Below, piece after piece: positions 28,805-39,930 of a DNA stretch of 64,000 bases. Location of the stretch: positions 5,890,001 to 5,954,000 of the forward strand of contig NZ_CP123228.1 in the NCBI RefSeq assembly GCF_029855045.1. Reading direction: 5' to 3'. The notes under the pieces are model-generated. The model did no database searches and was not told the origin of the DNA. It saw only the letters and a program-made list of their open reading frames with translations. This DNA is from Piscinibacter sp. XHJ-5. Lineage in GTDB: Bacteria; Pseudomonadota; Gammaproteobacteria; Burkholderiales; Burkholderiaceae_C. The translations under genes were made by a program, and so were the position numbers. How positions within the stretch are numbered: position 1 is the first letter of the stretch; each line of letters opens with the position of its first letter.

Positions 28805-29404
28805 TCACAGGGTGAGCGGGTCCGTTTCCTCGACGCCGCGCACGCGGGCATAGACGCAGGTATTGCGCGGCTCGCCTTGCGGCGTCAGCGCATCCCGGCG
28901 CAGCACGCCCTCCAGCGTGAAGCCGCAGCGTTCGGCAACCCGTCGACTGCGCGCATGGCGCTCGTCCATGCGGATCTCCACGCGGCGCGCCGACAGCGTG
29001 TCGAAGGCCATGCGGCTGATCGCCTGCACGGCTTCGCTGACCAGCCCGCGGCCGGTCTCGCCGCGGCGGCACCAGTAGCCGACTTCGAAGCTGCGCACGT
29101 CCCAACGAATGCGGTGCAGTCCGGTGCCGCCGAGCAGGCGGCCCGGTGCACCGGCCTCGCCTCGTTCGAAGATGAACATCGGCAGGTCCTGGCGCAGCCG
29201 GAACAGGCCCTGCATGCGACGGCAGACGGCTTCCGACTCTTCCACGGCCGGGGCCGACTGCGCCCAGGGCATCCACCGACGCAGTTCATCGATGCTTTCG
29301 CACACGGCCTCGTTGAGCGCGAGGCCGTCGCCGGGGTGCGGGCAGCGCAACACCAGGCGCTGCGTGGCGATCTGCTCGGGCACGTCGATCAGCAAAGCGT
29401 CCAT
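28805..29404 (-). CDS. GNAT-family N-acetyltransferase (RimJ/RimL-like)
   Basis: A 199-residue acetyltransferase. The N-terminus, IATQRLVLRCPHPGDGLALNEAV, is typical of the Acetyltransf_3 subgroup related to RimJ/RimL. The acetyl-CoA loop is RRGETGRGLVSEAV, followed by RVEIRMDERHARSRRVAERCGFTLEG. Ribosomal proteins or a small-molecule amine could be the target. It ends near 28805 and is 16 nt downstream of the MFS gene in the same direction. Confidence 0.85.
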   Translation of the reverse strand: MDALLIDVPEQIATQRLVLRCPHPGDGLALNEAVCESIDELRRWMPWAQSAPAVEESEAVCRRMQGLFRLRQDLPMFIFERGEAGAPGRLLGGTGLHRIRWDVRSFEVGYWCRRGETGRGLVSEAVQAISRMAFDTLSARRVEIRMDERHARSRRVAERCGFTLEGVLRRDALTPQGEPRNTCVYARVRGVEETDPLTL

Positions 29405-29420
29405 CGACCTTCTCCTTGGC

Positions 29421-30770
29421 TCAGGTGGGATCCATCGCGGTCAGCGGCCGCACCCCCGCCTCGGCGCCCACCCATTCGTCGGCGCTTTCCGGCTTGGGCA
29501 GCGCCTTGACCTCGCGGATCACCGGGTGACGCCAGGCGGCCAGCGCCAGCACGGCCGCGCTGCCGCCTGCGAAGACCAGTGCGGCGCGCAAGCCGATGTG
29601 CTCGCCGAGCCAGCCTCCGAGCAGCGCGCCGGGGCCGGCCGGAATGAGGATCAGCCAGCGCATGGTGCTGGTCATGCGGCCCAGCAGCGGCTCGGGCGTC
29701 ACTGCCTGGCGCAGCGCGAGGAAGTTGATGAAGATGAGCACCGCGCCGGCGCTGAACAGCAGGAGCATCAGCGCGAACGCCGCGATCCCGAAGGCGTTGG
29801 CCGGTGCCGCGGCCAGCAGCAGCCAGCCCGCCGCGCACACTGCGAAGCCGATCACCAGGCAGGGCCCCGGGCCGAGCCGGCGGCTGATGCGGTTGCCGAA
29901 CACGCTCGCGAGGATGGTGCCCAGGCCCATGCCCATGTAGCTGAGACCCACGGCCTGCTCGCTGAGCCCCAGCGTGCGCGTGGCGAAGAGGATCTGCACC
30001 ACGATCGCCGCGTGGTGGCACATCTGCCATACGCCGACGGCCAGCGCCAGCGAGACCAGCAGGCGCTGGCTGCGCACGAAGCGCACGCCGGCCCGCAGGT
30101 CGCGCCAGAAGTGCGCGGTCGCATGCACGCGCCGCTCCTCGTGGATCGGGATGCCGCGCAGGATGGTGGCCGAGACGAGCAGCAGGAACGCATCGACGAG
30201 CAGCGCCAAGGGGGCACCCATCAGCTTGATGAGCATGCCGGCCAGACCCGGGCCCGCGACTTCGGCGCCCGACGTGGCCAAGGCATTCTTCGCATGCGCT
30301 TCGACGAGCCGCTCGCGCGCCACCACCTGGGTCAGGACGATCTGGGCCGCCGTTCCGGCCGTGGTGTTCACACTGCCGATGACAAAGCCGACGACGTACA
30401 GCCAGGTCATCGACAGCCAGCCCAGCCACCATGCCACGGGCACGCTGGCGACGATGAGCGCCACGGCGGTCTCGCCCACCACGTAGACCGGCAGCTTGCG
30501 CACGCGGTCCAGCCACACGCCGGACGGCAGCGAAAACAGGACGAAGGGCACGATCTCCATCGCCGTCAGCAGGCCCATCTGCGTCGGCGAGGCGTGCAGG
30601 AGCACTGCGGCCGTCAGCGGCAGCGCCAGCATGGTGACCTGCGCGCCGAAGGAGCTGATCAGGATCGAGCTCCACAGTCGACGATAGGTGGCGTCGCGCA
30701 GCAGGTCCTCGCGCGGCAATGTCATCCACGCCGCAAAGGCTCTTCGGAGGCTCTCGAGCCGGCTTGTCAT
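29421..30770 (-). CDS. Major facilitator superfamily transporter (MFS_3/EntS-like)
   Basis: A 449-residue polytopic membrane protein with about 12 hydrophobic segments. The N-terminal LLRDATYRRLWSSILISSFGAQVTMLALPL and the later LPSGVWLDRVRKLPV match MFS_3-type exporters related to EntS. It is probably an efflux transporter, with unknown substrate. ATG 30770 has AGGAGA seven bases upstream and is preferred over a longer in-frame start at 30836. A leader of unknown length with a hairpin (30867-30884) lies upstream. Confidence 0.85.
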   Translation of the reverse strand: MTSRLESLRRAFAAWMTLPREDLLRDATYRRLWSSILISSFGAQVTMLALPLTAAVLLHASPTQMGLLTAMEIVPFVLFSLPSGVWLDRVRKLPVYVVGETAVALIVASVPVAWWLGWLSMTWLYVVGFVIGSVNTTAGTAAQIVLTQVVARERLVEAHAKNALATSGAEVAGPGLAGMLIKLMGAPLALLVDAFLLLVSATILRGIPIHEERRVHATAHFWRDLRAGVRFVRSQRLLVSLALAVGVWQMCHHAAIVVQILFATRTLGLSEQAVGLSYMGMGLGTILASVFGNRISRRLGPGPCLVIGFAVCAAGWLLLAAAPANAFGIAAFALMLLLFSAGAVLIFINFLALRQAVTPEPLLGRMTSTMRWLILIPAGPGALLGGWLGEHIGLRAALVFAGGSAAVLALAAWRHPVIREVKALPKPESADEWVGAEAGVRPLTAMDPT

Positions 30771-31312
30771 CGGTCTCTCCTGTCGTACTTCTTCGTGCGG
30801 ACGCCGGTAGGCGCCCTGGCGGGTCGGTAGACCCAAGGCAGCGGGGAAGGCAATGAATCGACTCTTCCGCTGATCTCTCAGCGGACTTCGGTCGGAAGCG
30901 GAAAGCTGAGAGGACTAGATCGGTGCGAACGGAACGTTCGCTGCGCCACGGTGGATTCCGGCGACGACGGTGACTGCGCGAGCCCGTCGGGAGGAATCGA
31001 CGACCACGAGGCCGAACGGCGCATCGGCATAGCCACCGGCCATCGCGAAGGTCGCGACGCAGGGTTTGCGGAGGGCGTGCGTGCTCATGGGAGTGGTGCG
31101 TGCGGAATGGCAAGGATGCTAGCAGCCGACCGCACGGGCTCGCAAGGCGTGCGACCCCCTACGTTGCGATCCGCAGACGCTCTCCTCATCACTTGGATGG
31201 AGGCCGCCGACGATACCCACGGCGATGCGTCGCGCTACTGCGATCACGCCGCTTGTCGTGTCGTCGCTTGCACCGCAGGATCGCGCCCTCGATCATTTCC
31301 ACGGGGACGACC
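30771..31312. other. 542-base intergenic region between divergent genes
   Basis: This gap separates the leftward MFS gene from the rightward ceramidase-like gene. It contains a hairpin (CCGCTGA and TCAGCGG around a four-base loop, 30867-30884) and a doubtful leftward 57-codon frame at 30915-31088. Third-position GC of that frame is lower than in neighbouring genes. I see no RNA gene, mobile element or clear promoter boxes. Confidence 0.5.
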
Positions 31313-32098
31313 ATGGGCCTGCTGCACAGCACCTTGCAACCGACGCACCAGTCGCCCGCCCGCGCCGGCTGGCTGCTCGCCATCACGCTGGTGGCCGCGG
31401 CGGCGTTGTGGCGGCACGGGCCCATCGTGCAATGGGCCGACTACCATCGCTTCGCGGACGCGCGCGCCTGGCTGTCCATGCCGAACGCCGCCAACGTGCT
31501 GAGCAACTTGCCGTTCCTGCTCGCCGGCGCCTGGGGCCTAGGGCGACTCGCCCGAGACGACGACTTCGGCCCGGCACACCGGGCCTGGCGCGCCTTCGCC
31601 GCCGCCGTGCTGTGCACCGCCTTCGGCTCTGCGGCCTACCACTGGGCGCCGTCGAATCAGACCCTGGCCTTCGACCGGCTGCCCATCGCCTGCGCCTGCG
31701 CTTCGCTGCTGTGCGCGCTGCTGGCCGAGCGCGTGGACCGACGCTGGTCGAGCACGCCGGCGCTGGGCGGCGCCCTGCTCCTGGCCGCCTTGTCGGTGGC
31801 CACGTGGCGAATCAACGGCGACCTGCGGCTGTACGCCGCCGTGCAGTTCCTGCCGATGCTGCTGCTGCCGGCCGCACTGGCGCTGCGGCTGCCGCCGACG
31901 CACGAGCGCGTGGTGCCGGCGCGCGCCTGGTGCGCCGTGCTCGTGCTCTATGCGCTCGCCAAGCTGCTGGAGAGCGCCGACCATGCGGTGATGGAGTCGC
32001 TGTCGCTGCTCAGCGGCCACACGCTGAAGCATCTGCTGGCCGCTGCGGCGGCGGCCTGGATGCTGCGCGCCGCCGTCAGCTCCGGTAGTCGGCGTTGA
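31313..32098 (+). CDS. Ceramidase-like integral membrane protein (CREST family)
   Basis: A 261-residue membrane protein with about seven hydrophobic segments. It has the pattern of the alkaline ceramidase/CREST hydrolases: Ser and His in [12 protein letters not shown], Asp in [10 protein letters not shown], and a C-terminal His pair in HTLKHLLAA. These are the expected Ser-Asp-3 His zinc-hydrolase residues. Sphingolipid or other amide hydrolysis is inferred from the family. The ATG at 31313 has GGGGA eight bases upstream. Its 3' end overlaps the argJ end by 23 bases on the opposite strand. Confidence 0.72.
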   Translation: MGLLHSTLQPTHQSPARAGWLLAITLVAAAALWRHGPIVQWADYHRFADARAWLSMPNAANVLSNLPFLLAGAWGLGRLARDDDFGPAHRAWRAFAAAVLCTAFGSAAYHWAPSNQTLAFDRLPIACACASLLCALLAERVDRRWSSTPALGGALLLAALSVATWRINGDLRLYAAVQFLPMLLLPAALALRLPPTHERVVPARAWCAVLVLYALAKLLESADHAVMESLSLLSGHTLKHLLAAAAAAWMLRAAVSSGSRR

Positions 32099-33305
32099 TC
32101 TTCACGTAGTCGTAGCTGAGGTCGCAGGTCCACACCGTGGTCGTCGCGTCGCCGCGATGCAGGTCGACGCGTACGGTGATCTCGCTGCGCTTCATCACCC
32201 GCTGGCCGTCTTCCTCGCGGTAGGCGGGGTGGCGGCCGCCTTCCGTGGCGACGTGCACATCGTCGAGAAAGAGATCGATGTTGCTCTGGTCGAGGTCGTC
32301 GATGCCGGCGTAGCCGACCGCGGCCAGGATGCGGCCAAGGTTGGGATCGCTGGCAAAGAACGCCGTCTTCACGAGCGGCGAGTGGGCGATGGCGTAGGCG
32401 ACGTGACGGCATTCCGCCTCGCTCTTGCCGCCATCGACCTGCACCGCGATGAACTTGGTCGCGCCCTCGCCGTCGCGCACGATGGCCTGGGCCAGCTTCT
32501 GCGACACCGCGATCAGCGCGTCGCGAAAGGCGGCGCCGTCGGCCGAATCGAGGCGCGTGATGGCGTCGTGCCCCGCCTGCCCGGTGGCGATGAGCAGGAA
32601 GGAATCGTTGGTCGACGTGTCGCCGTCGATCGTGATGCGATTGAAGGAACGGTCGGCCGCCTCGTGCACCAGCGACTGCATGATGTGGGGGGCGATCACC
32701 GCGTCGGTGGCGACGAAGCCGAGCATCGTCGCCATGTTGGGCCGGATCATGCCGGCACCCTTGCTGATGCCGGTGAGCGTGACCGTGCGGCCGCCTATCG
32801 TCACCTGCATCGACGCCGCCTTCGGCAAGGTATCGGTGGTCATGATCGCCTCTGCGGCGCAGGCCCAGTTGTCGGGCTTCAGGTCGGCAAGCGCCGCGGG
32901 AAGCGCCGCTTCGATGCGGTCGTTGGGAAGGCTTTCCATGATCACGCCGGTGGAGAAGGGCAGCACCTGCTCCGGCGCGATCTCCAGGTGCCGCGCGAGC
33001 GCGACGCAGGTGGAGAAGGCCCGTACCAGGCCGTCCTCGCCGGTGCCGGCATTGGCGTTTCCCGTGTTGATGAGGATCGCGCGCGCGCCCACGCGCGTGC
33101 CCAGGTGCTGGCGGCAGATCTGCACCGGCGCGGCGCAGAAGCGATTGCGGGTGAAGACACCAGCAACCTGCGAGCCTTCGGCGAGCGTGACCACGGTGAG
33201 GTCGCGCCGGTTGGCCTTGCGCACGCCGGCCATGGCGACGCCAAGCGCGACGCCGGGCACCGGATGCAGGTCTTTCGGATTCGGGGCTTGCAGATTGACG
33301 GGCAT
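32076..33305 (-). CDS. argJ: Bifunctional ornithine acetyltransferase/N-acetylglutamate synthase
   Basis: A 409-residue ArgJ precursor of arginine biosynthesis, transferring acetyl groups from N-acetylornithine to glutamate. It self-cleaves before a nucleophilic Thr: [16 protein letters not shown] places Thr193 at the conserved ATML site. The substrate-binding region [12 protein letters not shown] is also intact. The start at 33305 puts the N-terminal [17 protein letters not shown] in the usual position. It lies downstream of secA and its terminator, and its 3' end overlaps the convergent ceramidase-like gene. Confidence 0.95.
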   Translation of the reverse strand: MPVNLQAPNPKDLHPVPGVALGVAMAGVRKANRRDLTVVTLAEGSQVAGVFTRNRFCAAPVQICRQHLGTRVGARAILINTGNANAGTGEDGLVRAFSTCVALARHLEIAPEQVLPFSTGVIMESLPNDRIEAALPAALADLKPDNWACAAEAIMTTDTLPKAASMQVTIGGRTVTLTGISKGAGMIRPNMATMLGFVATDAVIAPHIMQSLVHEAADRSFNRITIDGDTSTNDSFLLIATGQAGHDAITRLDSADGAAFRDALIAVSQKLAQAIVRDGEGATKFIAVQVDGGKSEAECRHVAYAIAHSPLVKTAFFASDPNLGRILAAVGYAGIDDLDQSNIDLFLDDVHVATEGGRHPAYREEDGQRVMKRSEITVRVDLHRGDATTTVWTCDLSYDYVKINADYRS

Positions 33306-33334
33306 GGCGCGCTCGCGGCAGGACAGGGCCTGCA

Positions 33335-33340
33335 ATTGTA
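33335..33340 (-). promoter_or_regulatory. Candidate argJ -10 box
   Basis: TACAAT on the minus strand lies 30 bases upstream of the argJ start, directly after the T-run of the secA terminator. No good -35 box is present at normal spacing, so this is only suggestive. Confidence 0.3.
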
Positions 33341-33345
33341 GGAAG

Positions 33346-33378
33346 CGAAAAAGACGAGGGAGCCTGCCGGCTCCCTCG
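33346..33378 (-). terminator. Rho-independent terminator after secA
   Basis: On the minus strand the stem CGAGGGAGCC/GGCTCCCTCG (10 bp, four-base loop) is followed by TCTTTTTCG. It begins 22 bases after the secA stop codon and is the clearest intrinsic terminator in the window. Confidence 0.85.
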
Positions 33379-33399
33379 AAGGTCACTGCATGCCGCGCC

Positions 33400-36138
<2,739 letters not shown>

Positions 36139-36161
36139 GCGGCGTCTTGGTGGAGCGCGGA

Positions 36162-36187
36162 CGCCGGCATCACGGGTGATGCCGGCG
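36162..36187 (-). promoter_or_regulatory. Hairpin in the secA leader
   Basis: CGCCGGCATCAC and GTGATGCCGGCG form a 12-bp perfect stem around a two-base centre, ending 23 bases before the secA ATG. With no strong ribosome-binding site in those 23 bases, the structure could affect translation initiation. It could equally be a dispersed palindromic repeat. Confidence 0.5.
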
Positions 36188-36286
36188 GGTGCGGGAATTC
36201 GAAGGGATATGCGGCCGCCGCTCGCGCTGGCAGGGCTTTCGTCGCAACCTGCCGGCGCGGATCGCGGGGAACCGCAAGAGCGTGCG

Positions 36287-36292
36287 ATTTTA
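36287..36292 (-). promoter_or_regulatory. Candidate secA -10 box
   Basis: TAAAAT on the minus strand lies about 150 bases upstream of the secA ATG and just beyond the stop of the M23 peptidase gene. No consensus -35 box is visible. If used, it gives a leader of roughly 140 bases that includes the hairpin. Confidence 0.3.
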
Positions 36293-36308
36293 CCCGCGCC
36301 GTCGGGCG

Positions 36309-37277
36309 CTAGTGCGTGGCGCGGGCAGTGCGCACGCCGGTCTCGCCGTCGGCCAGGGCCAGGAACTTCGCGGGGTTCTGGGGTACTCCGTCCACCAGCA
36401 CCTCGAAGTGCAGGTGCGGCCCGGTCGAACGGCCAGAGGTGCCGACCAAGGCAATGCGCTGGCCGCGCCTGACGATGTCGCCCACCTTCACCACCACCTT
36501 GGAGGTGTGGGCATAGCGCGTGACAAGGCCACGGCCATGATCGAGCTCGACCAACTGGCCGTATTGCGGGTGGTACGCGGAAGACAGCACGACGCCACCG
36601 GCCGCGGCATTGATGGGCGTGCCCATGTCGGCGGGGAAATCGAGCCCGGTGTGCAGCGCGGCACGGCCGGAGAACGGGTCGGCGCGGAAGCCGAAGCCGG
36701 AGCCGATCGGGCCTTCGACCGGCCGGCTGTTCGGAATCATCAGCGACTGCAGGCGCTTCTCGAGCAGGCGCGACTCGATCATGGTGAACAGGTCGGTGCT
36801 CTGGTCGGCCTGTTCGTCGAGCGAGCCGACCCAGCCCTGGAGCTGGTCGAAGGACGGCGAGGCGGCGGGGACGAAGGGGCCGCCCTTGCCGGCGGCCGCA
36901 GCGGCCGGCGCGGGCTTGCTCATGATCTGCTGCAGCTCCTCGGGCTTCACACCGGCCATGCCGGAGACTCGCTCGCTCATCGCCTCGAGCTTGATCATCT
37001 TGGCCTGCATTTCGCCCACGCGCTGTGCCATGGCGTCGAGGTTGGCGCGCATGAAGCGGTCGCGCTGCGCGAATTCGTCGCGCACCACCAGCTTGACGAT
37101 GTGGCTCACCACCGGCCAGCCTTCGCGCGCGGCCTTCAGGAACACGAAGTGGTACACCGTGCCCGACAGCAGCATCAACGACACGAGCAGGGCGAGGGCG
37201 CCACCCACGAGCTGCCACCGATTGAAGCGGAACATCCGCGTCTGTCCCACGTGGCCATGGGTGATCAGAACCTGCAT
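36309..37277 (-). CDS. M23-family metallopeptidase (LytM/NlpD-like), membrane-anchored
   Basis: A 322-residue envelope protein. A cytoplasmic N-terminus ([19 protein letters not shown]) leads to one membrane helix at about 24-48. A coiled-coil-like region (about 75-105) and a Pro/Ala-rich linker follow. The C-terminal Peptidase_M23 domain has [14 protein letters not shown] and the metal ligands in [12 protein letters not shown]. It is predicted to cut or regulate cutting of periplasmic peptidoglycan. It starts 15 bases from the divergent dciA-like gene and precedes secA, a common betaproteobacterial neighbourhood. Confidence 0.88.
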   Translation of the reverse strand: MQVLITHGHVGQTRMFRFNRWQLVGGALALLVSLMLLSGTVYHFVFLKAAREGWPVVSHIVKLVVRDEFAQRDRFMRANLDAMAQRVGEMQAKMIKLEAMSERVSGMAGVKPEELQQIMSKPAPAAAAAGKGGPFVPAASPSFDQLQGWVGSLDEQADQSTDLFTMIESRLLEKRLQSLMIPNSRPVEGPIGSGFGFRADPFSGRAALHTGLDFPADMGTPINAAAGGVVLSSAYHPQYGQLVELDHGRGLVTRYAHTSKVVVKVGDIVRRGQRIALVGTSGRSTGPHLHFEVLVDGVPQNPAKFLALADGETGVRTARATH

Positions 37278-37292
37278 CGATACACTCCTCGG

Positions 37293-37625
37293 GTGAACGC
37301 GAAGTCACCCCCTTCGAAGCCCCAACCCATCGTCCCCGACTCGCTTCCCATCGCCGATGCGTTGCAGCGCAGTGCGCCGCTTACCCATCTGCGACAGCGG
37401 CTGCAGGATTCGAACGCCCGTCTGGCCGCGATTCGTGATCTGTTGCCCGCCGCGCTGGCGCTTCAGGTGAAGGCCGGTCCGGTGGACGAAGAGAGCTGGT
37501 CTCTGCTGGTGGCCAATGCATCGTCGGCCGCCAAACTGCGCCAGCTACTGCCCCGCCTGGAGGTTAGATTGCGTGAGCGGGGGTGGCAGAGTAGCTCAAT
37601 CCGTATCCGCGTTCAATCGAGCTGA
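37293..37625 (+). CDS. DciA-like DUF721 protein
   Basis: A 110-residue DUF721 protein. The core [57 protein letters not shown] matches the small DciA-like family, in which longer members load the replicative helicase DnaB. The GTG at 37293 is the best start because the next ATG is absent from the core. The helicase-loader role is inferred; this short version lacks the extra domain of many characterised DciA proteins. It is divergent from the M23 gene. Confidence 0.75.
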   Translation: MNAKSPPSKPQPIVPDSLPIADALQRSAPLTHLRQRLQDSNARLAAIRDLLPAALALQVKAGPVDEESWSLLVANASSAAKLRQLLPRLEVRLRERGWQSSSIRIRVQSS

Positions 37626-37710
37626 GTTACCGAGTTGAAACAGACGTTGGCTCGGTTGCCGAAGCCGTCACGGCGGACCGGCAGGCGTGAAAAAGTGACG
37701 GTCGAAACCT

Positions 37711-37786
37711 TGGTGCCGGCTGTCCGAATCGAACGGACGACCTTCCGCTTACAAGGCGGGTGCTCTACCAGCTGAGCTAAGCCGGC
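37711..37786 (-). tRNA. tRNA-Thr (TGT anticodon)
   Basis: The minus strand folds into a complete cloverleaf: acceptor GCCGGCT/AGCCGGC, D arm GCTC/GAGC, anticodon loop CTTGTAA with TGT at positions 34-36, T arm GTCCG TTCGATT CGGAC, and an encoded CCA end. The first pair of the anticodon stem (27-43) is a C-A mismatch; the other four pairs are intact. The sequence is close to E. coli tRNA-Thr for ACA codons. It lies downstream of sspB. Confidence 0.96.
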
Positions 37787-37866
37787 GCTGCGGTGCGTGG
37801 AGCACGCGGCAGGGGAAGGGGCGCAGTATAAGTCGCGCCACCCCCGCGGCTGCGCGAGGTCCGGCG

Positions 37867-38382
37867 CTACTTGATGCGCTTGAGGGTGGGCCTGCCGCCG
37901 CTCGGGGGCTCGGGCGGCGGCTCCTCGTGGCGATCGGAAGGCGGCGAAGCCTCGCTCGGAGCATCGGCCAATGCGAGCTTGGGTCCCTTGGCAACCCCCG
38001 GCGGCGCGCCGGCTTCGCCGGCAGGCGTCGCACCCGCGGGCGCATCGGTCGGCACCGGGAACGCCATGCCCTGGCCGTTCTCGCGTGCATAGATGGCGAT
38101 GACGTGGTCGACCGGCACGACGATCTCGCGCGATGTGCCGCCGAAGCGCGCCTTGAACTCGATCAGCTCGTTGCCCAGCTTCAACGCCGTGGTCGCCTCG
38201 AAGCCGATGTTGAGCACGATCTCGTTGTTCTTCACGTACTCGGTCGGCACTTGCACGCTGCCATCGACGAACACCGCGATGTACGGCGTGAAGCCGTTGT
38301 CGGTGCACCAGTCGTGCAGCGCCCGGATGAGGTACGGACGGGTCGAGCTTCCGGTGGCGGGCGGCGCGGACGGCGTGGTCAT
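37867..38382 (-). CDS. sspB: ClpXP adaptor SspB
   Basis: A 171-residue adaptor that delivers ssrA-tagged proteins to ClpXP. The N-terminal SspB domain, STRPYLIRALHDWCTDNGFTPYIAVFVD, and NNEIVLNIGFEATTALKLGNELIEFKARFGG are clear. A Pro/Ala-rich linker leads to the C-terminal tail PTLKRIK, which fits the ClpX-binding (XB) motif. It lies 25 nt downstream of sspA, as in many gamma- and betaproteobacteria. Confidence 0.94.
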   Translation of the reverse strand: MTTPSAPPATGSSTRPYLIRALHDWCTDNGFTPYIAVFVDGSVQVPTEYVKNNEIVLNIGFEATTALKLGNELIEFKARFGGTSREIVVPVDHVIAIYARENGQGMAFPVPTDAPAGATPAGEAGAPPGVAKGPKLALADAPSEASPPSDRHEEPPPEPPSGGRPTLKRIK

Positions 38383-38407
38383 GCGGCGGGGGCGTTGGCG
38401 GCGGGTC

Positions 38408-39019
38408 TTACTTGCGCATCACCTTCTCGGACGGCGTCAGCGCCTCGATGTAGGCCGGCCGCGAGAAGATTCGCTCAGCGTACTTCAGGAGCGGCACGGC
38501 GTTCTTCGACATGTCGATCCCGTAGTAGTCCAGGCGCCACAGCAGCGGCGCGATGGCCACGTCGAGCATCGAGAAGTCGTCTCCCAGCATGTACTTGTTC
38601 TTCAGGAAGATCGGCGCGAGCTGGGTGAGGCGGTCGCGAATCTGGGCACGTGCCTTCTCGAGCTGCTTGTCGGTGGGCTTGATCCCGCGCGACTCGAGCA
38701 CGTTGACGTGCGCGAACAGCTCCTTCTCGAAGTTGAGCAGGAACAGCCGCACCCGCGCACGCGCGACCGGATCGCCCGGCATCAGCTGCGGATGCGGGAA
38801 GCGCTCATCGATGTACTCGTTGATGATGTGCGACTCGTACAGGATGAGATCGCGTTCGACGAGGATGGGCACCTCGTTGTACGGGTTCATCAGCGCGATG
38901 TCTTCCGGCTTGGCGAACAGGTCGACGTCGCGGATCTCGAAGTCCATGCCCTTTTCGAACAGCACGAAGCGGCAACGGTGCGAATAGGGGCAGGTGGTTC
39001 CGGAGTAAAGCACCATCAT
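38408..39019 (-). CDS. sspA: Stringent starvation protein A
   Basis: A 203-residue protein with the glutathione S-transferase fold. The N-terminal thioredoxin-like part is MMVLYSGTTCPYSHRCRFVLFEKGMDFEIRDVDLF, and NEVPILVERDLILYESHIINEYIDERFPHP is the usual GST site region. SspA proteins bind RNA polymerase and affect stationary-phase transcription rather than acting as GST enzymes. It lies between petC and sspB, the standard pet-ssp order. A terminator-like hairpin separates it from petC. Confidence 0.94.
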   Translation of the reverse strand: MMVLYSGTTCPYSHRCRFVLFEKGMDFEIRDVDLFAKPEDIALMNPYNEVPILVERDLILYESHIINEYIDERFPHPQLMPGDPVARARVRLFLLNFEKELFAHVNVLESRGIKPTDKQLEKARAQIRDRLTQLAPIFLKNKYMLGDDFSMLDVAIAPLLWRLDYYGIDMSKNAVPLLKYAERIFSRPAYIEALTPSEKVMRK

Positions 39020-39051
39020 GGGCGTGGGCTCCTAGGGGTTCGTCAGGAGGT

Positions 39052-39099
39052 CAAAAAGCAAGAACGCAGTGGTTGGGACCGTGGGCCCCGCCACTGCGT
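39052..39099 (-). terminator. Probable terminator after petC
   Basis: On the minus strand ACGCAGTGG pairs with CCACTGCGT (9 bp) around an 18-base region, followed by TTCTTGCTTTTTGA. This likely ends petABC transcription before sspA, perhaps incompletely. The loop is longer than usual. Confidence 0.6.
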
Positions 39100-39139
39100 G
39101 ACAGTGTCCGCCGGCCCGTGGCCACGGACGCCAGGAGGG

Positions 39140-39907
39140 TCACTTCACGTCTTTCCAGTACGCGGCATTCAGGCGCCAGGCGATCACGGTGAACAGGGCG
39201 AGGAAGATCAGCACCCACACGCCCAGTCTCACGCGGCTGCCTTGGACCGGCTCACTCATCCACGCCAGATAGGCCACGAGGTCGGCGATCGCCTCGTCGT
39301 ACTGCCGCGGGGTCAGCGTGCCGGGCGTGAGTTGCTCGTAGCCGGCGAAGCGGTGCAGCACCTTGCTCGGATCGTGCGGATCCTTCACCTCTTCGAACTT
39401 CGCCGCGCGCTGGCCCTGCAGTTCCCACAGTGCATGCGGCATGCCGACATTGGGAAATGCGAGGTTGTTCCAGCCGGTGGGCTTGGTCTCGTCGCGGTAG
39501 TAGGTGCGCAGGTAGGTGTAGAGGTAGTCGGGGCCCGTGCCTCCGGCGCCGGAGCGCGAGCGCGCGACCACCGACAGGTCGGGAGGCACGGCCCCGAACC
39601 ATTCCTTGGCCTGCTTGGGGTCGAGCGAGACCTTCATGACCTCGCCGACGCGCTCGGTCGTGAACAGCAGGTTCTTCTTGATCTGCTCCTCGGTCAGGTC
39701 GAGGTCGCGCAGCCGGTTGTAGCGCATGAACGCCGCGCTGTGGCAGTTGAGGCAGTAGTTGACGAACAGCCGCGCGCCGTTCTGCAGCGCCGCCACATCG
39801 GACATCTTCTCGTACGGAAAGCGGTCCAGCGGGATGCCGCCTTCGCTGGCGACCACCGGCGCGGCCAAGCCCAGCGCCATCAACACGGAGAGGAGAAATT
39901 TCTTCAT
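39140..39907 (-). CDS. petC: Cytochrome c1 of the bc1 complex
   Basis: A 255-residue cytochrome c1. A signal-like N-terminus (MKKFLLSVLMALGLAAPVVAS) leads to the heme-binding CLNCH at residues 52-56. The region FPNVGMPHALW probably supplies the sixth ligand Met. A C-terminal membrane helix (LGVWVLIFLALFTVIAW) anchors it in the inner membrane. It accepts electrons from the Rieske protein. ATG 39907 gives the signal peptide. It is the third gene of petABC, 23 nt after petB. Confidence 0.95.
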   Translation of the reverse strand: MKKFLLSVLMALGLAAPVVASEGGIPLDRFPYEKMSDVAALQNGARLFVNYCLNCHSAAFMRYNRLRDLDLTEEQIKKNLLFTTERVGEVMKVSLDPKQAKEWFGAVPPDLSVVARSRSGAGGTGPDYLYTYLRTYYRDETKPTGWNNLAFPNVGMPHALWELQGQRAAKFEEVKDPHDPSKVLHRFAGYEQLTPGTLTPRQYDEAIADLVAYLAWMSEPVQGSRVRLGVWVLIFLALFTVIAWRLNAAYWKDVK

Positions 39908-39930
39908 GGTGTGTGTCTTTCGCCTCTCGT

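Noticed and set aside
30915..31088. Leftward 57-codon frame in the MFS/ceramidase-like gap
   Set aside because: Third-position GC is lower than in neighbouring genes, there is no ribosome-binding site and no recognisable motif, so chance is more likely.
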